A stretch of 64,000 nt of DNA from Calendula officinalis (GCA_963853835.1 OY970822.1:86595135-86659134), one strand, 5' to 3'. Counted from the first letter of the stretch, positions 10,717 to 23,690 are shown. The notes: generated from the sequence alone by a model not told the origin. Translations and numbers: made by a program.

Positions 10717-10991
10717 GTTCACAAAAATATATAGATATATTAATTTATATGATAATTAATATATAAATTGTACAAAAGTGTTATATCTAAATTTACAATT
10801 GAATGTCTTCATTTTTTTAAATAATTACAATTATCATAATCAAATTACAAAAAAACTGGCAATAAGGTGTATCTTATCGCGCATTATCTTACGTCACGCC
10901 TTAAACAATCGTCATTGTCTATTACGTAACATGGTGTCGCGCCTCGCACTCAGCGCTGCCATCACACACTTTTTAGAACATTGTTTGCAAC

Positions 10992-11610
10992 ATAGGATGT
11001 CTTCTCCACCCTTAAAAGATATATAATCAGAATCATATTTTCATTATCAGTAATGCAATAGCATGCAGTTAACGTAACTTCACAAATGATGATGTTTCTT
11101 TTGTTCATTTACAGTTGTACTCTTTTACCACGCAAAATTGATTTATATTATTGCGAAAATGAAAAGATGTATGATCAATTTATTTTGTATTTTATCTTTA
11201 TTCTAGTAACCATATTTATTTGTAGAACACTAGATTTTGGTAACTTAGCAACTATAAATGCTTAATTTGGGACACGAAGGTAATTGACAAATATTTCCAC
11301 ATTGAAAAATATTAATTACCTCACTAATCACCCTAACAACTCTTATGACTAATATTAGTTAATATAACCACTTAAAGTAGTCATAGACGAGTAGACTACA
11401 TATGTACAACACCACTAAATCATGAGCTAGTAGTAACTATAAAACACTAGACAAAATATTACCTTTTAATTAACATGTCATTTGACATCTTCAAAATTTC
11501 CAAACATCAAAACGTGGATAGTAATCATATTATACATGAATCATCATAGTGCAAGCTACATCCCAATTGTTGTTCATTTAACACCAAAAATCAAAATAAT
11601 TTACCCCAAA
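10992..11610. other. Spacer and 3' region of the RAD4 gene
   Basis: No gene is seen. The right part is presumably the 3' UTR of the minus-strand RAD4 gene. The rest is AT-rich. Confidence 0.55.
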
Positions 11611-14600
11611 CTACAACTCTTCAACTTCAATCGAAAACCCACAACGACAACGTTTGGTCCGTATGGAACTCCCAACATCCAAACTCTTATCATTTGTCAA
11701 AAACACATGCTCATGATCCTCGTATAACACATCATCAAATCCACTAACATCTTCATTTTCTTGACAAGATTTCGGTTCTTGTATAATATTCTCACTCGTT
11801 TTTTGGAAATCATTTGCTGGTTCTGCATACCGATTCTCTATTCTTTGTCGAGTTACAATAGATGAAAGAAGTTGATACCATCTTGATAATGCTTGCAATT
11901 CGTTTTTCTTTCTCTCTTCTGCTCCCCTTCTCACTTCTTCTTCTGCATATGCCTACAAAACCATAATCATCAAATATTTGCAAATAATTAATCAATTAAA
12001 TACAGTTAATAATTTCATATTAATTAAAATTTACCTGTAGAATTGTATCTTTAAACTCGGTACACACTACAATGCCATTATATAAAGGAAAAGATCGGCC
12101 ATTTCTAAATTCAAATCCAACCATTGCAGGTGCAAAATCGATTTTCAGCTTTTTTGCAATTGTGAAGATTCTTGGAAACCCTAAATGCACCGTTCCTAGA
12201 GGAAGACATTTTTCTGACCATACGTCTACTTGACCGCGTTCATTCTGTACACAAATATCATCCTCATAATTACATAAAAAAAAGTTAATTAGTGTTGATA
12301 TGCTTTAATCCATGAATTTTCACATATTTGACGGTTTAACCCTCAAATATTATTTTATTAATTTATTAATATTACTACGGAAAATTGTTATAGAAATCGG
12401 TATAAAATTTTATTAAAAAGTTAAGGGACTAAACCATTACGAGAAAAAAGAATAGAGGTTAAAAATGGTTTTCGTAAGTATTAACTAGTGATTATAATGA
12501 CGTTTTTAACAAGTTAATCAAAGTTAAGGGTCTAGATCACTAAAAAAAGTTACATAAAGGTGAAAGTTTGAGGATTAAAACATAACTAATCCTAAAAGAA
12601 ACTATCATTTACTTTACAGTTAAGTAAAAAATAATAATAACTAACCTTTGGCACAATCCCATTTTTTGCATGAGGCAAGCACAACGGTTCTGTTTGCCAT
12701 TTCCCAAAAAGATCACTATTTCCTGCGGGCCCCACATCATTCTCATCGTCTTCATTAGTTCCAATAATTTTCCCTTTATTAAGCTTTACAGACCGCTTCA
12801 AAACCTACACAATTAACAATTAAATAAAAAATCAACACTAAAATAGAAAATAACAAATTTAAAAGTCAAAGTCAAACCTTGACTGGAATTTCATTGACTT
12901 TTATCTGCAGTCCTCCCCTTAACCATCTCTCTTTTGTATGCAGCATTTGAACACAAGCTCTTGGGTAAACTGGATGACCCGAACAGAACCCCAAAACGGG
13001 CCCCTTTGGGTGAAGAATCTGGTATTTTGTTAACCATCTTTCAAGTGCATATAAATGATGACTTCTGTACGCCTGTTTATAACAATAATATATTATTTTA
13101 ATCACATCATAAAAAACGTATCAAGAGACAAATTATTAAATTAAAATTAAGTAACCTGTTGATTAGTTGGAAGTGGTTCAGTTAATGCTTTGGTTTCCAA
13201 TTCCATATCTTCAATAGAGTTCCTATTATCATTGTCTATTATAACATTCGTGCCTGATGAAAAAAAAAATATATATTTAATTTTTTTTTATAAATTATAA
13301 TAAAAAGAATTATAAAGTGGACCCCACCTTTGGTTGCTCTAGACTCTAACTCTTTTAATGGATGTAATACTGAGTCCCACCAAGTTGTACTTACACGTTG
13401 TGATGCTATTTTGTACCATTTTGCACAATACCTAAAGTTTAAAATTTTGAATATTTATTAAAAAATAATAATTATTTATAGGAGTTAAAACAATTATATA
13501 CCTGCGAGTGACATCTTTAGCTCCTTGATTAGCAAAAGCAACTACATATCTTAATAAAGTTTTACAAGCAGCAGCTGCAGATTCTACTTTTTGTTCACCA
13601 TTAATTATTGAATTTACAACATCAATATGAACCCATTTTCCTGTTGAATTTTCTCCATTGCAATAAACTTCTGCCCAATACATTGGAGCTCCTATTTTCT
13701 TGGATCCAATTGCAGTTGAAATTCCTTCACTTTCCACCTTTTTCAATTTTTTAAATGGAGACAAATTCGGTTGACTATTTTCAACATTTTGGTCAACATT
13801 GGGTTCAGAAGTTGAAGCTGCAGTTGCAGAAAGAGCCATTTGCATTTGCATCTCAAACTCAACATCCCCTTTTCTTTTTGATCCCTCATTTGACTGATCT
13901 TCAGGGACGTGTTGACTTTCAGTTGACTTTCTGACTTTCTTTTGGCGTGATGTTTTTTCAGAAGATGTAGAAGGTTCGTTTGGTTGAGTTACCATAACTG
14001 TTGATGAACCAAACACTCCCTTGTAACTTCTTTTTACTTGAAATACATCATCAGGTTTATCAGCATCTGGTTTTATAGATGTAGCATCTAAAATGGATAC
14101 AAATCGTGTTGAAAGATTCAGTGATCTGAACATTGCTACAGATAAAGCAGCAATCTGCAACAAAAATGATAGATTTTATGGAATAAATAATCCATTTTTT
14201 TTGCAAAAAAACAAAAAATAAAAACTGACTTCTTCTGGAGTACCCTCGTGTGTTTCAAGAACTCCTGGTAATGCTAAATAGAAGAATTTTTCAGTGTTTG
14301 AACTTTTGACATGAAAGTTACTATGCAACTACAAGTGAAAAAGAATCCAATTAAACATTAAACAAATATATAATAAAGTATTTATAATAAAAAAGGGATA
14401 AAACAGAAGCGTACCCAGTTGACTAAAGGAGTCAAAGTATGCACTGTAAGATTTGTGACTTCTGATATCTTCAACAAGTGTGCTGGCAAAAGTGATAATA
14501 TTGCAGCCTGTTATGTCAAGTGACAAAATTACAATAAATTCAACAAGATTAACTATACGTAATCATAAAAAAATATTAAAAAATAAATAAATAAGAAAAA

Positions 14601-15742
14601 ACCTGAATGAGGGGATCATCACAAGCACTATCAACCAATCGGCCTCGTGCAAGTAAACAGAGTAAATGTGTCCTGTGCACAAGCTCAGCAACTTCCTGTT
14701 AAAATAAATAAAATAATTTTCAAGTAATGTTGGAGAACGAAAATAATCTTTAACATAAAATTATATTTTATAATAAAAACCTTTTCCTCAGCAGAAGCTC
14801 GACGAATAGGTTTTCGTTTAGCAGAAGTAGTAGGTGATGAATCAAACTCAATAGTTATATTCTTGTTTATATGATCTGAATTATCATTTTCACAATTTAA
14901 ATTGGGATTTGGTCCATCTTCCCAATCCATTTCATCCTCCAATACAGGCTTATCTTGTTGCAGACTGCCATTATTAGGGTTCAAAGGTGATGAGTTCTCT
15001 AATGCATCACTGTCAACTTTAACTTGTTTTTCCTTTCCCTTTAATGAAAAATGAACAATTAAATAGTAAAAAGGTAAGATAAATTTATATGAGATACAAT
15101 TAGAAAAGAATGGTTTCTTTGCATGGTTGTAAACTGAAGTGAAAAATACTAACCTTACTTGCAGAATCATCTTGTTTTTTTAACCGACGTGAACCAACTT
15201 TTTTCAGAAACTTGCTGACACCTTCCTGTGATGTAGTAGCAAGAGTGCCTGAATAAAGGGTTGATTCAAACATTGATAACTATATTGTGGGAAAAAGAAG
15301 TCTATTATAAACCCTAATTCAGATCAAAATCTTCCATCAGATGTCATGTGCATCTATCAATACAGATAAAGGTGTTTCAGAAACAGGCTATAATTAGATA
15401 ATTCTGTTATTGTGCATGAAAAAATCAAACTTAGAACTATAATAGGGTGGAGGAATGCAGCAGCAAGATCATGAACAATTGCAAGTATATAAACTGTGTG
15501 TTGAACAGTGGACATATTATAGAAAGGGACTAATTTTTAAAATATTGTCAAGGATAACTCTCCTGGAATTATTAGGAGGAAATGGAGGGAGATTTCGAAA
15601 CCAAATGCCCAGGGCTAGGGCTTAATTGCGTGATTACAAAAATTAGAAACAGAATTAGATGAGAAGGGATGTAGATTTTAATGGTGAGAAAGCATTTACC
15701 AGGAGATTGATGCTGTCGTTTGTCTTGATTTCTGGTTTTCAT
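11611..15742 (-). CDS. RAD4: DNA repair protein XPC/RAD4
   Basis: In nucleotide excision repair, XPC/RAD4 recognises distorted DNA in the nucleus and recruits the repair machinery. The gene has thirteen exons, in transcript order: 15742-15700, 15248-15154, 15038-14781, 14695-14603, 14507-14415, 14328-14230, 14154-13502, 13431-13328, 13253-13156, 13072-12878, 12804-12646, 12244-12035 and 11952-11611. All borders are GT-AG and phases join, giving 2442 nt and 813 residues, slightly shorter than the Arabidopsis protein. The N-terminus MKTRNQDKRQHQS and exon 2 (SQEGVSKFLKKVG) are typical of the plant family. The transglutaminase-like fold spans roughly residues 145-480 (WAEVYCNGENSTGKWVHIDV, YVVAFANQGAKDVTRRYC). 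Beta-hairpin domains follow: BHD1 at 513-577 (SHHLYALERWL, CVQMLHTKERWLR), BHD2 at 578-650 and BHD3 at 650-700 (LGTVHLGFPRIFTIAKKL, PAMVGFEFRNGRS). The C-terminal exon is charged (AYAEEEVRRGAEERKKNE). No defects are seen. Confidence 0.95.
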
Positions 15743-16480
15743 GGCGAGGGCGACGACGATGGCGGTTGAAGAGGGTTTTGGGGAGGACTGCTACAGCGTT
15801 GGCGGAAAAACACAGGAATTAATAAATTCCACAATCGCAGATTGGAGGGAAGATGTCAATACGGCGTCGTATACCCAACTACCAACAACCAAAACAAAGG
15901 AAAATATTAGACTACTTGTAAGGAGTCACCAAATCCATTTCATTTAGTCACCCTGAATCAAATCAGCTCGATCAAATACATTAAAACCACTGATCAGACA
16001 CACATAGTAGGCGGCCAAACCCTTCTTCTTTGGAATTAACTCATTCCCTTTGAAAATTTGGCGACCCGAATAGGTGACCTGAAGTAATGATACTAGTTCG
16101 GTCCGGTTATTTCAATTTAAACTGAAAACCACATCATCGGACATTACAATTTTTATTAGACTCGAAATTGTCAAATTATTGTTTTTGAAATAAGAGAACG
16201 AGAACCAAAAAGATAAAAAAAAATAGGAACCGAAAGCGACCCACAAACCGGGTCCAACCCCTATTCTGATTTAGATTTGATTTTTCGGTTGAAAAATAAA
16301 TTTCCATCTATTGCTTCTAAGAAATAGACTATTGTTTGCTTGAGTTATTTCCACAATATTAAATGCTGTTCTAACAAAAATTCTGAATAACTTATCAAGG
16401 CATTCATACAAAAGGGCTAAAAAGACTCAGAATACTCGAGCCCAAAGTCCAACAAGATAACAATTAAAAGAATAAGATAT
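15743..16480. other. Upstream region of RAD4
   Basis: Divergent spacer between RAD4 and PIG-C. The RAD4 leader and promoter lie in the first few hundred bases. An open frame on the plus strand at 15741-15947 is the complement of the RAD4 leader and is not called. Confidence 0.5.
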
Positions 16481-16483
16481 TAA

Positions 16484-17303
16484 GGTGTGTTTGGTTGGGA
16501 AAATGAATTGAGAGAAATGAAAATTGTCCATTTCTCTTGTTCGGTAAGCCAAATAAATAAGATGGGTGGAAAAATACATTTCGAAAAGGAATCCTTTCAT
16601 TTCGTGGAGTTTTGGTGGAGAAATTGAATTTAACAACCACCATTTCTCCGTATTTTTAATCAGAGAAAAGGAAAGCCCTTCAAAATAAAAGAGGTATATA
16701 TATCAAGTCACGTGATATGCACATTTCACACACAAAATTTCTCCAAACCCTAGCCTTTCGCTTGAACGACATCGCCTATCCTCTCCTTCATCTCTGCGAT
16801 TCTCGGCCAGCCTCCTTCATATCCGGTACGATTTATCGTTGCTTCTGTGTTTGTGTTTGTAGATTTTGGTAAGATTGATTGAACACACTATATCTCTGAT
16901 TTCATCTCTATAATTCAATGTTAATAGTTTTATGTTAATAATGGAACCCACTGTTGGCGAGATTTCATGTTAATTTGACAATCACTTAATTTTACAATGT
17001 TAATATATTAGACATTTAGACCAAAATGATTGTTTTGATTTCTTGAAATCGCTTGGATACCCTTTTCATATAATTAATTCTTAGAATAAGTTTTTAACTT
17101 TGATCTCCATTGGAGTCTGGAAATGGCAACTGATGAATTCGTACTAATTATATGCTCAGATAGTTTGTTGTTAATTTTACAATTTCCAAATCAAGGTTTC
17201 TAAATCATTTCTCTAGTTTTTGCTACCAATCAATTCTCTGACTTTACTAAGCAATGGAATTCATTTCATTTCTCAGCCTATTTCATTTCTCTGAATTACG
17301 CCC
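16484..17303. mobile_element. Possible MITE with leader-like cargo
   Basis: The left end is GGTGTGTTTGGTTGGG, a form common at Tourist/PIF and hAT termini. The right end, reverse-complemented, starts GGGCGTAATTCAGAGAAATG. Both inner arms are rich in GAGAAATGAAAT. The flanks are TAA on the left and TTA on the right, a TWA target with one mismatch. The middle (about 16735-16880) contains AAACCCTAGCC and a CT-rich leader-like stretch. The TIRs are only weakly alike, so this call is tentative. Confidence 0.45.
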
Positions 17304-17875
17304 TTAGTCCATATACATCGATCCATCAAAAGATAATACACCGAATGCAACCCATCAAAAGATAATACACCGAGAGACTGGATATATAGCAGAAGCAGAA
17401 TTCCCCAATTTTATCTGTGAAACCCTAATTCAATCCCCAAACAATTTCTTGAAGCTCTAATCTTTAATCACAATCTCCTTAAAGTATACTCACCTGATGC
17501 GAAATCCTAGATTTGTTTTCTCATTGATCATAGCATCAAAGATTGGTGATCATCTTCAGGTAAATATCTTTTAATCGTTAAATTGTTTCATCAGTTTAAT
17601 TAAGCTGAGAGATACAATATCTAATTGCGTAGTAAAGATCTTTATATTCATTTATCTTTTCATGATTAACCTTTTCGCCTAATTTTTTAGGCATGAGCTC
17701 TTGTTTAGGTTAGATTATTTAATCAGCTAAATAGCCGATTCTAAGATCTTTAAGAATTATTGTCCCCATTATTCAGATGATTTATATGATTTGAGCATGT
17801 GTTTTAACATTTGGTTTATATGATTTAGGTATCACATAATTAGGTTGCTCAATTTCCTGCATTTGAGCACTCAAA
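17304..17875 (+). promoter_or_regulatory. 5' leader of PIG-C with a leader intron
   Basis: A telo-box-like AAACCCTAA lies near 17421. A leader intron is likely: donor CAG|GTAAATATC at 17560 and acceptor TTTAG|GTATCAC ending at 17828, with a branch-like, T-rich 3' part. The PIG-C ATG follows 47 bp after the acceptor. The transcription start is not resolved. Confidence 0.55.
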
Positions 17876-18781
17876 ATGAAGAGCAACATCAATCAAAGTC
17901 AAACACAAACCAAATGGAGAAAAGTTGCATATGGAGGAATGCAACCCGGTTTTGATGATAATCACACAGACGAAACCTTTCTTCAAGAAATGGTTATGAA
18001 CGCAAACGTGGTCAAACGAGACATGCTAAAGTCAATGCTCGATTCGGTCTCCGTTTCTCAATATCTTTGCATCGTATCACTCGTAGTTACAGTGTGGGCC
18101 CACACACTCAATTCCACCATAACTTCAAATTTTTTACTAATTCTTGATATCACACTGCTTTTATCAGGCTTTTTTATACTTGTATTAACCGCCAAAATGC
18201 TTTCATTCAATCTTCTCCTCAATTACGCCGTTAAAATAACGTTTTTTACAACGGGTTTATACGTTTTATCTCCAATTTACCACACGTTGACCAGGTCAAT
18301 CAGCTCGGATTCCATTTGGGCTTTGACTACATTACTTGTAATTCTTCATCTTTTTTTGCATAATTATTCTGGGTCAACCATAAAAGCTCCTGGAGCATTA
18401 GAAAACCCGAATCTAATTAGTAATATTTCTCTTAATTCTTCAATTGTAGCTTCATTATTAATCGCGTCTCGACTTCCATCAAGAGTTCTTGTTTTTGCAA
18501 TTATATTGTTTTCTCTGCAGGTATTTCTTTTTGCACCATTGGTGACCTACTGTTTGAAGAAATATTCTTTTCGGTTGCATCTTTGTTTCTCATTTTTGTT
18601 GATTGGAATTACATTGAGTTGTGTTTATCAGTTGCATAAACTGCTGTTTGTGGTGTTGTTAGGGTTGTTAGTTTTTGTTAATTTGGTTTGTCCTTATTGG
18701 TTAATCAGAATTCAAGAGTATAAGTTTGAGATAAATGGTCCATGGGATGAAGCAAAGTTGTGCTTCAACATAACAGACTGA
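17876..18781 (+). CDS. GPI-GlcNAc transferase subunit C (PIG-C/GPI2)
   Basis: Single coding exon of 301 residues. PIG-C/GPI2 is a membrane subunit of the ER complex that transfers GlcNAc from UDP-GlcNAc to phosphatidylinositol, the first step of GPI-anchor synthesis. The family block WRKVAYGGMQPGFDDNHTDE lies at residues about 15-34, followed by FLQEMVMNANVVKRD. About eight hydrophobic segments follow between residues 60 and 280 (for example YLCIVSLVVTVWAH and LHLCFSFLLIGITL). A conserved GPWDEAKL motif closes the protein. The start is the first ATG after the leader intron and gives the usual family N-terminus. Length is normal and no lesion is visible. Confidence 0.95.
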   Translation: MKSNINQSQTQTKWRKVAYGGMQPGFDDNHTDETFLQEMVMNANVVKRDMLKSMLDSVSVSQYLCIVSLVVTVWAHTLNSTITSNFLLILDITLLLSGFFILVLTAKMLSFNLLLNYAVKITFFTTGLYVLSPIYHTLTRSISSDSIWALTTLLVILHLFLHNYSGSTIKAPGALENPNLISNISLNSSIVASLLIASRLPSRVLVFAIILFSLQVFLFAPLVTYCLKKYSFRLHLCFSFLLIGITLSCVYQLHKLLFVVLLGLLVFVNLVCPYWLIRIQEYKFEINGPWDEAKLCFNITD

Positions 18782-19905
18782 AGCCATTTTTCTCTTGCTT
18801 TACCTATTTTATTTTATTTTTTAATTTGTTTGAAACTTTCTGTTACTTGTACAAGTCTTGAAAGGCATTTATTTTGTAGAGTTTTGAAGTTCATTTCTTG
18901 CAAGTTCATGTGTTTCTTCAGTGATATTATTGAATAACTGTTGTGCATACTAAATCATAGAAACCATAATCATTTCACTGTCAATCCAGTTTTCAGAGAA
19001 AATAGTTTAAACTTTAAATCAATCACTTGTTCGCATTCTTCTTCATGCTAAGATCAAAAGTTTGCAACAATCCCTTCATGTATAAAATATTTGATTAATT
19101 TTGATCATTGATTATTAATCAGTGGTTTGGGATGTATCCTTTGGGATTACATAAAAATCAAGGATTACCTTGACAAATTATCCTGAGTCCTAACTTAAAT
19201 AATAAACATAACTTTTTATAAAGTTTAAATTAAATAATTAAACTTAACCATTTACTTAAAAGTAATTAACCTATATCTCATACATATTAAACTTATGTAT
19301 TTAATTAATATACAATTATATCGAAATATGCATATACATATATCTAATAGACCATAAATCTTGGAGTTTATAAAAAATTTCAAATTTTGGGGCTAAATTT
19401 GGTTTAACTTTATTGTATACTTCTAAAAGGTGGAATAATTGTAGATCAAATTCAGTTGCTTATATTTTTGAGGTTTTGGGTGCATGATGTACGTGTATTC
19501 TTCAAGTTTGATAGCTCATGCTTTTTGTTTTTTCAAAGAGTTGGTACAATTTGTGTTGTTAAGCTTGGACTAGAGTTTAGTAGGTTTAGGCATTTGACTA
19601 TATTATCAACTTTATATTTTTACCGAATTAATTTCTACACTACAAGTTTTACAGTTAACTGTGCCACAATATTAAGAAATAATTATGGTGAATACAATAA
19701 AAGTTGTGGTGCAAAAATTACCCTCTATAAGTTTACGTAGGGACCCAAAAAATAAATTTCCAACCGAATAAAAGAAAACACAAAAGACTCCTAAAATCAA
19801 AACCTAACTAACACTGACTCTCCACACTACACTCACGTAACATCAGTTGGCCAACACCACCACCAACTGCCAAAAATAAAATCCCAACCAAAACCCCACA
19901 TTTCC
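18782..19905. other. 3' UTR of PIG-C and spacer
   Basis: The first 200 bp or so are probably 3' UTR. The remainder is AT-rich. A 94-residue open frame at 19456-19740 has no recognisable family features and is not called. Confidence 0.6.
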
Positions 19906-19913
19906 TATATAAA
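19906..19913 (+). promoter_or_regulatory. TATA box of the GDSL gene
   Basis: TATATAAA lies 54-61 bp upstream of the ATG at 19967, within a C/A-rich leader. This position fits a plant TATA promoter with a short leader. Confidence 0.7.
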
Positions 19914-19966
19914 TCTCGCAACCAAATTTTAAACAAATAAAACCAACAAAAAAAAAAACTCAAACC

Positions 19967-22203
19967 ATGGCTACACCATTCCTTTTAGCAGTTCTCATGG
20001 CAGTTATGTCAGTTGATCCCATTTCAGCCACCAATTCTTCACTCGTCACCTTCATTTTCGGTGATTCTTTAACCGAAGTCGGCAACAATAATTACTTACA
20101 ATTCTCTCTAGCTAGATCAGATTTCCCACATTATGGGATCGACTATGCCGACAGAAAACCCACCGGTCGCTTTAGTAATGGCCGAACTATCGGTGATATC
20201 ATATGTACGTAAACTCGTTCTTCCGTACAACTTTACCTTTTTAATCGATTCTAACAACCAACTTTAAGTTAATCAATAAATAATTTACATAAAATATAGT
20301 AAGTTAGTTATTTATTTATTCGTACGAGCAATTTTTATCTATGCAATTTGATATCAAAAGACATGTATGTCCTTAGCGATATGGGTGAAATGCAGAGTGT
20401 GGTAAAATAAAAAGAAGGGCATAATTGTCTTTTGGAATAAAATTATGATGTATGGATAAAAAATTCCTAATGATTTCTTGATTCCTTTGCAGCTGAGAAG
20501 CTCGGAATCCCGTCTCCTCCGCCTTATCTTTCATTAAATCCGAACGATGATGCGATCTTGAAAGGGGTTAACTACGCATCTGGTGGTGCTGGGATTCTTA
20601 ATGACACAGGGCTCTATTTTGTAAGATTTTAATTTGTTTTTATGAATTAATTTTCTTTTCTTTTTGCCCTTTTTCTGGGACTAATTTGCTGTTAAACAGA
20701 TACAAAGAATGTCATTCGACGATCAAATAAATTACTTTGAGAACACCACAAAGGTGATCAAAGCCAAATTAGGAGAACAAGGTGCTAATAGTCTTCTAAA
20801 TGAGGCCATATACTTCATTGGGATCGGTAAGAAAGTGATCAAAAGGACTTTAAAAAATCATAGAATTTTGTGATGGTAAAAAGTTTATATTTCGGGTCTC
20901 GGTCTTTTCACAGGTAGCAACGATTACATCAACAATTTCTTGCAACCATTTTTACCCGACGGTCAACAGTACACCCCCGACGAGTTTTTAGGCGTTCTAA
21001 ACTTGAAATTAGCCGAACAATTTACGGTAAGCTTGTAAATTATTTGTTATGTTATTATTAGATCAATTTGATGTGGATTTTATTTTTGGTGGCAAAAGAG
21101 GCTTTACTCGATTGGTGCACGGAAGATGATATTTCATGGGCTTGGACCTCTTGGATGCATTCCTTCACAACGAGCGAAATCGACTAATAATCAGTGTTTA
21201 CATCAAGTAAACAATTGGGTGCTTCAATTCAACTCGAAAGTACAAAAATTGGTAAATGTTTTAAATGTCGAGCTCAAAAACGCCCAACTTACTTTCGCCG
21301 ATACTTATCAAGATGTTCTAGAGTTGGTTGACAACCCTTGTAAATATGGTAAGTCATGTTAATATAAAGAGAAATGGTATTATTTGTGTTTACTTACGTT
21401 TCTACTCACTTTTAAACTTGACATGTATAATTCAATAATTTTAGTTTCTCATATCATCTCTTTATTTTAACATTTGTCATAATCAAATGAGTAGGAACAT
21501 AAGTAGGCACAAATTACAAACACCAATACCATTTCTCTAATATAAAAGTTCATGGATTGCTAGGGTTGATAAAAACGTTACTTTGAAAATTACTATTTAG
21601 TGAAGGGTTTTTCTATTATGTGCCCCTAGGGCACATGATAAAAAGCTATATATATATTGACGCAAAAAGAATGTGATAATAAAATTTTGAGCTTCAAGTG
21701 ACATGATTTTTTTCTTCATAATATTGGTAAAACCTAATAATTTTTACACAACATCTTTTGACATATGTACCACAACAATTGCATTATATATTTGTATAGT
21801 GTGCAAGATTACTTGTACATTGTGGTATAAGTATCAAAAAATGTGATAGGAAACTTAATTCCCTAAAGTTATAGCATTTACCCACATATTTGTAGAAAGT
21901 GTCACTAAAAGTCAGATATAGTAATACTTTTTATTGTGTCAGTAACGAGACATTCCAAATATTTCGTGTGTTGGATTTTCAGGTTTCAAGGTGTCCAATA
22001 CGTCATGTTGCAGAGTCGGTACAACTGTTGGAGGATTATGCTTATCAAATGCACATGTGTGTGACAATCGCGACGAATATGTATTTTGGGACGCTTTTCA
22101 TCCATCTGATGCTGCAAATGCGGTTTTGGCTGATCGCTTCTTTTTAAAACTATTTGCGACCCCTAATGGTTCGACACCTGCCCCACCTAACCATAAGGGC
22201 TGA
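19967..22203 (+). CDS. GDSL esterase/lipase, secreted
   Basis: Plant SGNH-hydrolase of the GDSL class; such enzymes hydrolyse esters of lipids or cell-wall/cutin compounds outside the cell. The substrate is not predictable. Six exons: 19967-20204, 20493-20620, 20700-20826, 20914-21026, 21099-21348 and 21983-22203, all GT-AG with matching phases, giving 358 residues. A signal peptide covers residues 1 to about 21. Block I is FIFGDSLTEVGNNNY with catalytic Ser34. Block II is GVNYASGGAGI (104-114). Block III is GSND (165-168). Block V is WDAFHPSDA with catalytic Asp322 and His325. The six-exon layout and length (about 350-370) are usual for the family. The last intron (21349-21982) is the longest. 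No lesions are visible. Confidence 0.95.
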
Positions 22204-23690
22204 AAGTAGATGATGTTTTGTAACCTTTTTCATATGAAATCAGTCACATTTTAACGTATTAATGGCGTCAACATATTAAGGCACTTTATTTGTGCGCGCA
22301 ATATATTTCCGATTTATGGTGCTTGTTTTAAGTTACTTTTTTTGGGTGATTCGAAATTAGTGATACATTTTGAAAAATTACTTTATTTGGCAAAAAATGA
22401 TGGGATCCACAGTCCACACACACTAACTATCTACTTTAACAAAGTGAAATGACTAATTTACCCTTACTTTTTACTTTTAAACATCATTAACCCCCACTTT
22501 ATTCAAAAATTGTAGGACTCATTTCCCAATAACTATCTAATTAATCTAATTTAACCATCATTATAATATTTTGCCTCAAAACCGTAAAATTTAAAGTGTA
22601 TCATTTATTTTGTAGTAGTCTCGCCGTCATTCTGATTAGAGAAATGACATTGATTACTACTACTTGTATTTACTTCATGTTGCTATTGATTATAAGATTC
22701 ACTAATTTTCTTTCCTGATATCCTAGGATTTTGACATTATCTTCTTCAAGTGATGAGTAGGCATATAAGTAACCACAACTAGTAGGAATTAGTTAGTTCC
22801 ACATGTTTTAACATCTTGTCATTTTGATTTTATTTTCAATAAAATTAGTTGTTGCGGTACAAGTTCTGAAATCATGATTTTGAAGTAACCTACTCATTAC
22901 ATCTAGTAGGAATTAGTTAGTTCCACATGTTCTTACGTATGACAAACCTTCTCCAGAAAAACATCTTGAATGTATGAGTCACCTACTCTAATACGAACAA
23001 GCACAACTATTTCCACGTTTGCAAATTTAGACAAACCATTCGAATTGTTACTAAATGGTAATTCGATATATGCAAGCTATAAGGACCAACTATTCTACTA
23101 TGATACAAGGATTTAACCGAATTCTCATGCGTACGCATATTTGTTCATAGCCTATTTGGAACGATAAATTACTTCACTTGTTATTTAACCAATTGGTCTA
23201 AATCGATTGGTCACAAAGGGTTGCCTTGAGGAAGTTACCTTCAATAGGTCTTGGGTTCAAAGGTGGTGAGTTTTAATGTTTGACAAATGCATACTGCCCA
23301 CTAGATGGCACTACATATATCAAAACACTAACCTAATAACTTGTCATTCAAAAAATAAAAGGTATTAATACAGTTACCCTATGACTATATTATTGTAGGG
23401 TAGAAATGTTGGTTGAGTTTCAATTTTATTGTAACAATAACTATAATAACGAATTCTAATTTTGTTTAAGGTAAAGGCAAAAAATTACAAAATAAGCAAA
23501 ACTATGATGGATTTACCAATATTAAAATCTCTTGATAGATAATTCAAGAAATTATGAATTTTCAATGTTACTTGATTATAACCAGTTTAAGTATTTGATA
23601 TGATATTCACATTTCAGCAAACAAACACACAGATTTTTTCTACATGGTATTACTTTAGCAGTTGATCATTTTGGGGCAGTAATTCAATTA
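22204..23690. other. Spacer downstream of the GDSL gene
   Basis: No gene is seen. It includes a 29-bp perfect direct repeat (22779-22807 and 22903-22931, core GGAATTAGTTAGTTCCACAT) about 120 bp apart. Confidence 0.6.

Larger units (their letters stand above)
8224..10983. mobile_element. hAT-type MITE, split by two nested elements
   Basis: The left end is CAAGGTTCTAAAAAGCGT; the right end, reverse-complemented, is CAATGTTCTAAAAAGTGT. The flanks are 8-bp near-identical duplications, TTTGCCAC (8216-8223) and TTTGCAAC (10984-10991). An 8-bp duplication is the hAT signature. Without the nested material it would be about 0.4 kb with a (TA)n core and no coding capacity, i.e. a MITE. Both arms also contain inverted AAGGCG(T/A)-type motifs. 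Confidence 0.85.

Noticed and set aside
8188..10759. Open frames with long IYIYIY runs
   Set aside because: These are translations of (TA)n tracts.
13432..14163. A separate 243-residue minus-strand gene
   Set aside because: It is exon 7 of RAD4 read through into its flanking introns; splice sites and phase join it to the neighbouring exons.
15741..15947. 68-residue plus-strand frame starting MARATTMAVEEG
   Set aside because: It is complementary to the RAD4 leader and first exon, and the conserved RAD4 N-terminus reads on the minus strand.
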